Assembly: GCA_947568835.1 (NCBI GenBank)
Contig: CANOQG010000001.1
Span: 620,001 to 684,000, forward strand
From: Protonemura montana
Taxonomy: Eukaryota; Arthropoda; Insecta; Plecoptera; Nemouridae
Reading direction: 5' to 3'
DNA: 64,000 nt
The notes under the pieces are model-generated. The model worked only from the letters and a program-made list of their open reading frames with translations. It searched no databases and was not told the DNA's origin. Below are positions 37,620 through 50,156 of the stretch, piece after piece (within the stretch, counting starts at the first letter, position 1; the number at the start of each line of letters is the position of its first letter). The position numbers and the translations under genes are program-made.

Positions 37620-40078
37620 GCTCCCATACGCTCCAGACTTTCTGCCACGCTAGCCAGTGGCTCCAGACTATCTGCCACGCTAGCCAGAGTCTGCAGACAC
37701 TCTGCAATGCTAGCCAGACGCTCCAGACACTCTGCCACGCTAGCCAGAGGCTGAAGACACTCTGCAATGCTAGCCAGGCGCTCCAGACACTCTGCCTCGC
37801 TAGCCAGCCGCTCCAGACACTCTGCCTCGCTAGCCAGGCGCTCCAGACACTCTGCCACGCTAGCCAGACGCTCCAGACACTCTGATTCGCTACCCAGACG
37901 TTCAAGACACTTTGCCTCGCTCCCCAGACGCTCCAGACACTCTGCCTCGTTAGCCAGGCGCTTTAGAAGCTCTGCCTCGCTAGCCAGGCGCTCCAGACAC
38001 TCTGCCACGGTAGCCAGAGGCTGAAAACACTCAGCAATGCTAGCCAGACGCTCCAGACACTCTGCCACGCTAGCTAGACGCTCCAGACACTCTGATTCGC
38101 TACTTAGACGCTCCAGACACCTTGCCTCGCTACCCAGACACACCAGACACTCTGCCTCGCTAGCTAAACGCTCCAGACACTCTGCCTTGCTACCCAGACC
38201 CTCCAGACACTCTGTCTCGCTAGCCATGCGCTCCAGAATTTCTGCCGTGCTACCCAGACGCTCCAGACTATCTGCCACGCTAGCCAGTGGCTCCAGACTA
38301 TCTGCCACGCTAGCCAGAGGCTCCAGACACTCTGCCACGCTTGTTAGACAATCCAGACTTTCTGCCTCGCTAGCCAGGCGCTCCAGACACTCTGCCTCGC
38401 AAGCCAGCCGCTCCAGACACTCTGCCACGCTAGCCAGACGCTCCAGACACTCTGATTCGCTACCCAGACGTTCAAGACACTTTGCCTCGCTCCCCAGACG
38501 CTCCAGACACTCTGCCTCGTTAGCCAGGCGCTTCAGAAGCTCTGCCTCGCTAGCCAGGCGCTCCAGACACTCTGCCATTCTAGCCAGACGCTCCAGACTA
38601 TCTGCTACGCTAGCCAGAGGCTCCAGACACTCTGCCACGCTAAATAGACGCTCCAGACACTCTGCCTTGCTACCCAGAATCTCCAGACACTCTGCCTCGC
38701 TAGCCAGGCGCTCCAGACACTCTGCCTCGCTACCCAGACGCTTTAGACTATCTGCCACGCTAGCCAGTGGCTCCAGACACTCTGCCACGCTAGCTAGACG
38801 CTCCAGGCACTCTGCCTCGCTACTTAGACGCTCCAGAAACTCTGCCTCACTAGCCAGGCACTCCAGACACTCTGGCTCGCTACCCAGACGATCCAGACAC
38901 TCTGCCTCCCTAGCCAGCCGCTCCAGACACTCTGCCATGCTAGCCAGTGATTTCAGACACTCTGCTACGCTAGCTAGACGCTCCAGACACTCTGCCACGC
39001 TAGCTAGACGCTCCAGACACTCTGCCTTGCTACTTAGACCCTCCAGACACTCTGCCTCGCTAGCCAGGCTTTCCAGACACTCTGCCTCGCTACCCAGACG
39101 CTCCAGACTATTTGCCACGCTAGCCAGTGGCTCCAGACTATCTGCCACGCTAGCCAGAGGCTAAAGACACTCTGCAATGCTAGCCAGGCGCTCCAGACAC
39201 TCTGCCTCGCTAGCCAGCCGCTACAGACACTCTGCCATGCTAGCCAGACGCTTCAGACACTCTGGCTAGCTACCCAGACTCTCCAGACACTCTGCCTCGC
39301 TAGCCAGGCGCTCCAGACACTCTGCCACGCTAGCCAGACGCTCCAGACACTCTGATTCGCTACCCAGACGTTCAAGACACTTTGCCTCGCTCCCCAGACG
39401 CTCCAGACACTCTGCCTCGTTAGCCAGGCGCTTCAGAAGCTCTGCCTCGCTAGCCAGGCGCTCCAGACACTCTGCCATTCTAGCCAGACGCTCCAGACTA
39501 TCTGCTACGCTAGCCAGAGGCTCCAGACACTCTGCCACGCTAAATAGACGCTCCAGACACTCTGCCTTGCTACTTAGACCCTCCAGACACTCTGCCTCGC
39601 TAGCCAGGCGCTCCAGACACTCTGCCTCGCTACCCAGACGCTCCAGACTATTTGCCACGCTAGCCAGAGGCTCCAGACACTCTGCCACGCTAGCTAGACG
39701 CTTTAGACACTCTGCCTCGCTAGCCAGGCACTCCAGACACTCTGATTCGCTACCCAGACGTTCCAGACACTTTGCCTCGCTACCCAGACGCTCCAGACTA
39801 TCTGCAACGCTAGCCAGAGGCTCCAGACACTCTGCCACGCTAGCTAGACGCTCCAGACACTCTGCCTTGCTACCCAGAATCTCCAGACACTCTGCCACGC
39901 TAGCCAGTGGCTCCAGCCACTCTGCCACGCTAGCTAGACGCTCCAGGCACTCTGCCTCGCTACTTAGACGCTCCAGACACTCTGCCTCGCTAGCCAGCCG
40001 CTCCAGACACTCTACCACGCAAGCTAGACGCTCCAGGCACTCTGCATCGCTAGCCAGGCGTTCCAGACACTCTGGCTC
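37620..40078 (+). repeat. HOR block 15, 2,459-bp type, full length
   Basis: Reference member for the 2,459-bp type; the blocks at 21752, 50157 and 55733 lack 7, 16 and 13 units of it. The minus-strand stretch 37565-39148 (527 codons) ends upstream at the GGCTAAAG variant (TAG in the minus frame) near 39160. The second, 39266-40018 (250 codons), follows the GGCTAGCTACC nonsense variant. Confidence 0.9.
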
Positions 40079-41937
40079 GCTCCCATACGCTCCAGACTTT
40101 CTGCCACGCTAGCCAGTGGCTCCAGACTATCTGCCACGCTAGCCAGAGTCTGCAGACACTCTGCAATGCTAGCCAGACGCTCCAGACACTCTGCCACGCT
40201 AGCCAGAGGCTGAAGACACTCTGCAATGCTAGCCAGGCGCTCCAGACACTCTGCCTCGCTAGCCAGCCGCTCCAGACACTCTGCCTGGCTAGCCAGGCGC
40301 TCCAGACACTCTGCCACGCTAGCCAGACGCTCCAGACACTCTGATTCGCTACCCAGACGTTCAAGACACTTTGCCTCGCTCCCCAGACGCTCCAGACACT
40401 CTGCCTCGTTAGCCAGGCGCTTTAGAAGCTCTGCCTCGCTAGCCAGGCGCTCCAGACACTCTGCCACGCTAGCTAGACGCTCCAGACACTCTGATTCGCT
40501 ACTTAGACGCTCCAGACACCTTGCCTCGCTACCCAGACACACCAGACACTCTGCCTCGCTAGCTAAACGCTCCAGACACTCTGCCTTGCTACCCAGACCC
40601 TCCAGACACTCTGTCTCGCTAGCCATGCGCTCCAGAATTTCTGCCGTGCTACCCAGACGCTCCAGACTATCTGCCACGCTAGCCAGTGGCTCCAGACTAT
40701 CTGCCACGCTAGCCAGAGGCTCCAGACACTCTGCCACGCTTGTTAGACAATCCAGACTTTCTGCCTCGCTAGCCAGGCGCTCCAGACACTCTGCCTCGCA
40801 AGCCAGCCGCTCCAGACACTCTGCCACGCTAGCCAGACGCTCCAGACACTCTGATTCGCTACCCAGACGTTCAAGACACTTTGCCTCGCTCCCCAGACGC
40901 TCCAGACACTCTGCCTCGTTAGCCAGGCGCTTCAGAAGCTCTGCCTCGCTAGCCAGGCGCTCCAGACACTCTGCCATTCTAGCCAGAAGCTCCAGACTAT
41001 CTGCTACGCTAGCCAGTGGCTCCAGACACTCTGCCACGCTAAATAGACGCTCCAGACACTCTGCCTTGCTACCCAGAATCTCCAGACACTCTGCCTCGCT
41101 AGCCAGGCGCTCCAGACACTCTGCCTCGCTACCCAGACGCTTTAGACTATCTGCCACGCTAGCCAGTGGCTCCAGACACTCTGCCACGCTAGCTAGACGC
41201 TCCAGGCACTCTGCCTCGCTACTTAGACGCTCCAGAAACTCTGCCTCACTAGCCAGGCACTCCAGACACTCTGGCTCGCTACCCAGACGATCCAGACACT
41301 CTGCCTCCCTAGCCAGCCGCTCCAGACACTCTGCCATGCTAGCCAGTGATTTCAGACACTCTGCTACGCTAGCTAGACGCTCCAGACACTCTGCCACGCT
41401 AGCTAGACGCTCCAGACACTCTGCCTTGCTACTTAGACCCTCCAGACACTCTGCCTCGCTAGCCAGGCGCTCCAGACACTCTGCCTCGCTACCCAGACGC
41501 TCCAGACTATTTGCCACGCTAGCCAGAGGCTCCAGACACTCTGCCACGCTAGCTAGACGCTCCAGACACTCTGCCTCGCTAGCCAGGCACTCCAGACACT
41601 CTGATTCGCTACCCAGACGTTCCAGACACTTTGCCTCGCTACCCAGACGCTCCAGACTATCTGCAACGCTAGCCAGAGGCTCCAGACACTCTGCCACGCT
41701 AGCTAGACGCTCCAGACACTCTGCCTTGCTACCCAGAATCTCCAGACACTCTGCCACGCTAGCCAGTGGCTCCAGCCACTCTGCCACGCTAGCTAGACGC
41801 TCCAGGCACTCTGCCTCGCTACTTAGACGCTCCAGACACTCTGCCTCGCTAGCCAGCCGCTCCAGACACTCTACCACGCAAGCTAGACGCTCCAGGCACT
41901 CTGCATCGCTAGCCAGGCGTTCCAGACACTCTGGCTC
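40079..41937 (+). repeat. HOR block 16, 1,859-bp type
   Basis: Equivalent to the 1,919-bp block at 24001 minus two units: the GGTAGCCAGAGGCTGAAAAC unit and the unit after it are absent near 40470. A TGCCTGGCTAGCC variant near 40284 is shared with 52340, 54200 and 58008. The minus-strand frame is open at 40024-41877 (617 codons, 20 fewer than 637, as expected). Confidence 0.9.
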
Positions 41938-43586
41938 GCTCCCATACGCTCCAGACTTTCTGCCACGCTAGCCAGTGGCTCCAGACTATCTGCCACGCTA
42001 GCCAGAGTCTGCAGACACTCTGCAATGCTAGCCAGACGCTCCAGACACTCTGCCACGCTAGCCAGAGGCTGAAGACACTCTGCAATGCTAGCCAGGCGCT
42101 CCAGACACTCTGCCTCGCTAGCCAGCCGCTCCAGACACTCTGCCTCGCTAGCCAGGCGCTCCAGACACTCTGCCACGCTAGCCAGACGCTCCAGACACTC
42201 TGATTCGCTACCCAGACGTTCAAGACACTTTGCCTCGCTCCCCAGACGCTCCAGACACTCTGCCTCGTTAGCCAGGCGCTTTAGAAGCTCTGCCTCGCTA
42301 GCCAGGCGCTCCAGACACTCTGCCACGGTAGCCAGAGGCTGAAAACACTCAGCAATGCTAGCCAGACGCTCCAGACACTCTGCCACGCTAGCTAGACGCT
42401 CCAGACACTCTGATTCGCTACTTAGACGCTCCAGACACCTTGCCTCGCTACCCAGACACACCAGACACTCTGCCTCGCTAGCTAAACGCTCCAGACACTC
42501 TGCCTTGCTACCCAGACCCTCCAGACACTCTGTCTCGCTAGCCATGCGCTCCAGAATTTCTGCCGTGCTACCCAGACGCTCCAGACTATCTGCCTCGCTA
42601 GCCAGGCGCTCCAGACACTCTGCCATTCTAGCCAGAAGCTCCAGACTATCTGCTACGCTAGCCAGTGGCTCCAGACACTCTGCCACGCTAAATAGACGCT
42701 CCAGACACTCTGCCTTGCTACCCAGAATCTCCAGACACTCTGCCTCGCTAGCCAGGCGCTCCAGACACTCTGCCTCGCTACCCAGACGCTTTAGACTATC
42801 TGCCACGCTAGCCAGTGGCTCCAGACACTCTGCCACGCTAGCTAGACGCTCCAGGCACTCTGCCTCGCTACTTAGACGCTCCAGAAACTCTGCCTCACTA
42901 GCCAGGCACTCCAGACACTCTGGCTCGCTACCCAGACGATCCAGACACTCTGCCTCCCTAGCCAGCCGCTCCAGACACTCTGCCATGCTAGCCAGTGATT
43001 TCAGACACTCTGCTACGCTAGCTAGACGCTCCAGACACTCTGCCACGCTAGCTAGACGCTCCAGACACTCTGCCTTGCTACTTAGACCCTCCAGACACTC
43101 TGCCTCGCTAGCCAGGCGCTCCAGACACTCTGCCTCGCTACCCAGACGCTCCAGACTATTTGCCACGCTAGCCAGAGGCTCCAGACACTCTGCCACGCTA
43201 GCTAGACGCTCCAGACACTCTGCCTCGCTAGCCAGGCACTCCAGACACTCTGATTCGCTACCCAGACGTTCCAGACACTTTGCCTCGCTACCCAGACGCT
43301 CCAGACTATCTGCAACGCTAGCCAGAGGCTCCAGACACTCTGCCACGCTAGCTAGACGCTCCAGACACTCTGCCTTGCTACCCAGAATCTCCAGACACTC
43401 TGCCACGCTAGCCAGTGGCTCCAGCCACTCTGCCACGCTAGCTAGACGCTCCAGGCACTCTGCCTCGCTACTTAGACGCTCCAGACACTCTGCCTCGCTA
43501 GCCAGCCGCTCCAGACACTCTACCACGCAAGCTAGACGCTCCAGGCACTCTGCATCGCTAGCCAGGCGTTCCAGACACTCTGGCTC
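41938..43586 (+). repeat. HOR block 17, 1,919-bp type lacking 9 units
   Basis: 1,649 bp. Unlike its left neighbour it keeps the GGTAGCCAGAGGCTGAAAAC unit (near 42328), so it did not arise by simple copying of that neighbour. Nine units are lost at about 42590, where the series jumps to GCTAGCCAGGCGCTCC. It shares the CCAGAAGCTCC variant (near 42634) with 40984. Minus stretch 41883-43526, 547 codons. Confidence 0.88.
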
Positions 43587-46500
43587 GCTCCCATACGCTC
43601 CAGACTTTCTGCCACGCTAGCCAGTGGCTCCAGACTATCTGCCACGCTAGCCAGAGTCTGCAGACACTCTGCAATGCTAGCCAGACGCTCCAGACACTCT
43701 GCCACGCTAGCCAGAGGCTGAAGACACTCTGCAATGCTAGCCAGGCGCTCCAGACACTCTGCCTCGCTAGCCAGCCGCTCCAGACACTCTGCCTCGCTAG
43801 CCAGGCGCTCCAGACACTCTGCCACGCTAGCCAGACGCTCCAGACACTCTGATTCGCTACCCAGACGTTCAAGACACTTTGCCTCGCTCCCCAGACGCTC
43901 CAGACACTCTGCCTCGTTAGCCAGGCGCTTTAGAAGCTCTGCCTCGCTAGCCAGGCGCTCCAGACACTCTGCCACGGTAGCCAGAGGCTGAAAACACTCA
44001 GCAATGCTAGCCAGACGCTCCAGACACTCTGCCACGCTAGCTAGACGCTCCAGACACTCTGATTCGCTACTTAGACGCTCCAGACACCTTGCCTCGCTAC
44101 CCAGACACACCAGACACTCTGCCTCGCTAGCTAAACGCTCCAGACACTCTGCCTTGCTACCCAGACCCTCCAGACACTCTGTCTCGCTAGCCATGCGCTC
44201 CAGAATTTCTGCCGTGCTACCCAGACGCTCCAGACTATCTGCCACGCTAGCCAGTGGCTCCAGACTATCTGCCACGCTAGCCAGAGGCTCCAGACACTCT
44301 GCCACGCTTGTTAGACAATCCAGACTTTCTGCCTCGCTAGCCAGGCGCTCCAGACACTCTGCCTCGCAAGCCAGCCGCTCCAGACACTCTGCCACGCTAG
44401 CCAGACGCTCCAGACACTCTGATTCGCTACCCAGACGTTCAAGACACTTTGCCTCGCTCCCCAGACGCTCCAGACACTCTGCCTCGTTAGCCAGGCGCTT
44501 CAGAAGCTCTGCCTCGCTAGCCAGGCGCTCCAGACACTCTGCCATTCTAGCCAGACGCTCCAGACTATCTGCTACGCTAGCCAGAGGCTCCAGACACTCT
44601 GCCACGCTAAATAGACGCTCCAGACACTCTGCCTTGCTACCCAGAATCTCCAGACACTCTGCCTCGCTAGCCAGGCGCTCCAGACACTCTGCCTCGCTAC
44701 CCAGACGCTTTAGACTATCTGCCACGCTAGCCAGTGGCTCCAGACACTCTGCCACGCTAGCTAGACGCTCCAGGCACTCTGCCTCGCTACTTAGACGCTC
44801 CAGAAACTCTGCCTCACTAGCCAGGCACTCCAGACACTCTGGCTCGCTACCCAGACGATCCAGACACTCTGCCTCCCTAGCCAGCCGCTCCAGACACTCT
44901 GCCATGCTAGCCAGTGATTTCAGACACTCTGCTACGCTAGCTAGACGCTCCAGACACTCTGCCACGCTAGCTAGACGCTCCAGACACTCTGCCTTGCTAC
45001 TTAGACCCTCCAGACACTCTGCCTCGCTAGCCAGGCGCTCCAGACACTCTGCCTCGCTACCCAGACGCTCCAGACTATTTGCCACGCTAGCCAGTGGCTC
45101 CAGACTATCTGCCACGCTAGCCAGAGGCTAAAGACACTCTGCAATGCTAGCCAGGCGCTCCCCCGCTAGCCAGGCGCTCCAGACACTCTGCCTCGCTACC
45201 CAGACGCTCCAGACTATTTGCCACGCTAGCCAGTGGCTCCAGACTATCTGCCACGCTAGCCAGAGGCTGCAGACACTCTGCAATGCTAGCCAGACGCTCC
45301 AGACACTCTGCCACGCTAGCCAGAGGCTGAAGACACTCTGCAATGCTAGCCAGGCGCTCCAGACACTCTGCCTCGCTAGCCAGCCGCTCCAGACACTCTG
45401 CCATGCTAGCCAGACGCTTCAGACACTCTGGCTAGCTACCCAGACTCTCCAGACACTCTGCCTCGCTAGCCAGGCGCTCCAGACATTCTGCCACGCTAGC
45501 CAGACGCTCCAGACACTCTGATTCGCTACCCAGACGTTCAAGACACTTTGCCTCGCTCCCCAGACGCTCCAGACACTCTGCCTCGTTAGCCAGGCGCTTC
45601 AGAAGCTCTGCCTCGCTAGCCAGGCGCTCCAGACACTCTGCCATTCTAGCCAGACGCTCCAGACTATCTGCTACGCTAGCCAGAGGCTCCAGACACTCTG
45701 CCACGCTAAATAGACGCTCCAGACACTCTGCCTTGCTACCCAGAATCTCCAGACACTCTGCCTCGCTAGCCAGGCGCTCCAGACACTCTGCCTCGCTACC
45801 CAGACGCTTTAGACTATCTGCCACGCTAGCCAGTGGCTCCAGACACTCTGCCACGCTAGCTAGACGTTCCAGGCACTCTGCCTCGCTACTTAGACGCTCC
45901 AGAAACTCTGCCTCACTAGCCAGGCACTCCAGACACTCTGGCTCGCTACCCAGACGATCCAGACACTCTGCCTCCCTAGCCAGCCGCTTTAGACACTCTG
46001 CCATGCTAGCCAGAGATTTCAGACACTCTGCTACGCTAGCTAGACGCTCCAGACACTCTGCCACGCTAGCTAGACGCTCCAGACACTCTGCCTTGCTACT
46101 TAGACCCTCCAGACACTCTGCCTCGCTAGCCAGGCGCTCCAGACACTCTGCCTCGCTACCCAGACGCTCCAGACTATTTGCCACGCTAGCCAGAGGCTCC
46201 AGACACTCTGCCACGCTAGCTAGACGCTCCAGACACTCTGCCTCGCTAGCCAGGCACTCCAGACACTCTGATTCGCTACCCAGACGTTCCAGACACTTTG
46301 CCTCGCTACCCAGACGCTCCAGACTATCTGCAACGCTAGCCAGAGGCTCCAGACACTCTGCCACGCTAGCTAGACGCTCCAGACACTCTGCCTTGCTACC
46401 CAGAATCTCCAGACACTCTGCCACGCTAGCCAGTGGCTCCAGCCACTCTGCCACGCTAGCTAGACGCTCCAGGCACTCTGCCTCGCTACTTAGACGCTCC

Positions 46501-46604
46501 AGACACTCTGCCTCGCTAGCCAGCCGCTCCAGACACTCTACCACGCAAGCTAGACGCTCCAGGCACTCTGCATCGCTAGCCAGGCGTTCCAGACACTCTG
46601 GCTC
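43587..46604 (+). repeat. HOR block 18, 3,018-bp composite type
   Basis: Equivalent to 31260-34277 at an offset of 12,327 bp, with a 19-bp unit at 45146-45164. It lacks the GTTAGCAAGG change shared by the two other 3,018-bp blocks. Its upstream half has GCTAGCCAGGCG rather than GCCAGGCTTTCC near 45030. Minus stretches are 43532-45115 (527 codons) and 45432-46544 (370 codons). Confidence 0.9.
45146..45164 (+). repeat. 19-bp junction unit, copy 3
   Basis: Same junction, 12,327 bp from the second. Confidence 0.92.
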
Positions 46605-49600
46605 GCTCCCATACGCTCCAGACTTTCTGCCACGCTAGCCAGTGGCTCCAGACTATCTGCCACGCTAGCCATAGGCTGCAGACACTCTGCAATGCTAGCC
46701 AGACGCTCCAGACACTCTGCCACGCTAGCCAGAGGCTGAAGACACTCTGCAATGCTAGCCAGACGCTCCAGACACTCTGCCACGCTAGCTAGACGCTCCA
46801 GACACTCTGATTCGCTACTTAGACGCCCCAGACACCTTGCCTCGCTACCCAGACGCTCCAGACACTCTGCCTCGCTACCTAGACGCTTCAGACTATCTGC
46901 CACGCTAATCAGTGGCTCCAGACACTCTGCCACGCTAGCTAGACGCTCCAGGCACTCTGTCTCGCTACTTAGACGCTCCAGACACTGTGCCTCGCTAGCC
47001 AGGCACTCCAGACACTCTGATTCGCTACCCAGACGTTCCAGACACTTTGCCTCGCTACCCAGACGCTCCAGACTATCTGCAACGCTAGCCAGTGGCTCCA
47101 GCCACTCTGCCACGCTAGCTAGACGCTCCAGGCACTCTGCCTCGCTACTCAGACGCTCCAGACACTCTGCAATGCTAGCCAGACGCTCCAGACACTCTGC
47201 CACGCTAGCTAGACGCTCCAGACACTCTGATTCGCTACTTAGACGCTCCAGACACCTTGCCTCGCTACCCAGACACGCTAGCTAGACGCTCCAGGCACTC
47301 TGCCTCGCTACTTAGACGCTCCAGAAACTCTGCCTCACTAGCCAGGCACTCCAGACACTCTGGCTCGCTACCCAGACGATCCAGACACTCTGCCTCCCTA
47401 GCCAGCCGCTCCAGACACTCTGCCATGCTAGCCAGAGATTTCAGACACTCTGCTACGCTAGCTAGACGCTCCAGACACTCTGCCACGCTAGCTAGACGCT
47501 CCAGACACTCTGCCTTGCTACTTAGACCCTCCAGACACTCTGCCTCGCTAGCCAGGCGCTCCAGACACTCTGCCTCGCTACCCAGACGCTCCAGACTATT
47601 TTCCTCACTAGCCAGGCACTCCAGACACTCTGGCTCGCTACCCAGACGATCCAGACACTCTGCCTCCCTAGCCAGCCGCTCCAGACACTCTGCCATGCTA
47701 GCCAGAGATTTCAGACACTCTGCTACGCTAGCCAGACGCTCCAGACACTCTGCCACGCTAGCCAGAGGCTGAAGACACTCTGCAATGCTAGCCAGACGCT
47801 CCAGACACTCTGCCACGCTAGCTAGACGCTCCAGACACTCTGATTCGCTACTTAGACGCTCCAGACACCTTGCCTCGCTACCCAGACGCTCCAGACACTC
47901 TGCCTCGCTACCTAGACGCTTCAGACTATCTGCCACGCTAATCAGTGGCTCCAGACACTCTGCCACGCTAGCTAGACGCTCCAGGCACTCTGTCTCGCTA
48001 CTTAGACGCTCCAGACACTGTGCCTCGCTAGCCAGGCACTCCAGACACTCTGATTCACTACCCAGACGTTCCAGACACTTTGCCTCGCTACCCAGACGCT
48101 CCAGACTATCTGCAACGCTAGCCAGTGGCTCCAGCCACTCTGCCACGCTAGCTAGACGCTCCAGGCACTCTGCCTCGCTACTCAGACGCTCCAGACACTC
48201 TGCAATGCTAGCCAGACGCTCCAGAGACTCTGCCACGCTAGCTAGACGCTCCAGACACTCTGATTCGCTACTTAGACGCTCCAGACACCTTGCCTCGCTA
48301 CCCAGACACACCAGACACTCTGCCTCGCTAGCTTAACGCTCCAGACACTCTGCCTTGCTACCCAGACCCTCCAGACACTCTGTCTCGCTAGCCATGCGCT
48401 CAAGAATTTCTGCCTCGCTACCCAGACGCTCCAGACTATCTGCCACGCTAGCCAGTGGCTCCAGACTATCTGCCACGCTAGCCAGAGGCTCCAGACACTC
48501 TGCCACGCTTGTTAGACAATCCAGACTTTCTGCCTTGCTAGCCAGGCGCTCCAGACACTCTGCCTCGCTAGCCAGACGCTCCAGACACTCTGCCTCGTTA
48601 GCCAGGCGCTTCAGAAGCTCTGCCTCGCTAGCCAGGCGCTCCAGACACTCTGCCATTCTAGCCAGACGCTCCAGACTATCTGCTACGCTAGCCAGAGGCT
48701 CCAGACACTCTGCCACGCTAAATAGACGCTCCAGACACTCTGCCTTGCTACCCAGAATCTCCAGACACTTTGCCTCGCTACCCAGACGCTCCAGACTATC
48801 TGCAACGCTAGCCAGTGGCTCCAGCCACTCTGCCACGCTAGCTAGACGCTCCAGGCACTCTGCCTCGCTACTCAGACGCTCCAGACACTCTGCAATGCTA
48901 GCCAGACGCTCCAGACACTCTGCCACGCTAGCTAGACGCTCCAGACACTCTGATTCGCTACTTAGACGCTCCAGACACCTTGCCTCGCTACCCAGACACA
49001 CCAGACACTCTGGCTCGCTAGCTAAACGCTCCAGACACTCTGCCTTGCTACCCAGACCCTCCAGACACTCTGTCTCGCTAGCCATGCGCTCAAGAATTTC
49101 TGCCTCGCTACCCAGACGCTCCAGACTATCTGCCACGCTAGCCAGTGGCTCCAGACTATCTGCCACGCTAGCCAGAGGCTCCAGACACTCTGCCACGCTT
49201 GTTAGACAATCCAGACTTTCTGCCTTGCTAGCCAGGCGCTCCAGACATTCTGCCTCGCTAGCCAGACGCTCCAGACACTCTGCCTCGTTAGCCAGGCGCT
49301 TCAGAAGCTCTGCCTCGCTAGCCAGGCGCTCCAGACACTCTGTCATTCTAGCCAGACGCTCCAGACTATCTGCTACGCTAGCCAGAGGCTCCAGACACTC
49401 TGCCACGCTAAATAGACGCTCCAAGCACTCTGCCTCGCTACTTAGACGCTCCAGAAACTCTGCCTCACTAGCCAGGCACTCCAGACACTCTGGCTCGCTA
49501 CCCAGACGATCCAGACACTCTGCCTCCCTAGCCAGCCGCTTTAGACACTCTGCCATGCTAGCCAGAGATTTCAGACACTCTGCTACGCTAGCTAGACGCT

Positions 49601-50156
49601 CCAGACACTCTGCCACGCTAGCTAGACGCTCCAGACACTCTGCCTTGCTACTTAGACCCTCCAGACACTCTGCCTCGCTAGCCAGGCGCTCCAGACACTC
49701 TGCCTCGCTACCCAGACGCTCCAGACTATTTGCCACGCTAGCCAGAGGCTCCAGACACTCTGCCACGCTAGCTAGACGCTCCAGACACTCTGCCTCGCTA
49801 GCCAGGCACTCCAGACACTCTGATTCGCTACCCAGACGTTCCAGACACTTTGCCTCGCTACCCAGACGCTCCAGACTATCTGCAACGCTAGCCAGAGGCT
49901 CCAGACACTCTGCCACGCTAGCTAGACGCTCCAGACACTCTGCCTTGCTACCCAGAATCTCCAGACACTCTGCCACGCTAGCCAGTGGCTCCAGCCACTC
50001 TGCCACGCTAGCTAGACGCTCCAGGCACTCTGCCTCGCTACTTAGACGCTCCAGACACTCTGCCTCGCTAGCCAGCCGCTCCAGACACTCTACCACGCAA
50101 GCTAGACGCTCCAGGCACTCTGCATCGCTAGCCAGGCGTTCCAGACACTCTGGCTC
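46605..50156 (+). repeat. HOR block 19, 3,342-bp type with 7 extra units
   Basis: 3,552 bp. The extra 210 bp lie between about 48050 and 48260, so the minus-strand stretch 47265-48311 has 348 codons against 278 in the relatives (70 more, matching seven units). It has a 13-bp unit at 47264-47276. Private changes include GATTCACTACCC near 48055 and CCAGAGACTCTG near 48223. The downstream stretch 48333-50096 is the uninterrupted 587-codon form. Confidence 0.9.
47264..47276 (+). repeat. 13-bp truncated unit, copy 6
   Basis: Identical form, 12,327 bp from copy 5. Confidence 0.93.

Larger units (their letters stand above)
30881..43207 (+). repeat. 12.3-kb super-repeat, copy A
   Basis: Marker spacings from 31260 are 3,018, 3,342, 2,459, 1,859 and 1,649 bp. 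The same order returns from 43587. The left limit is set by the series at 30881 matching 43208 while the units before them differ. Confidence 0.85.
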
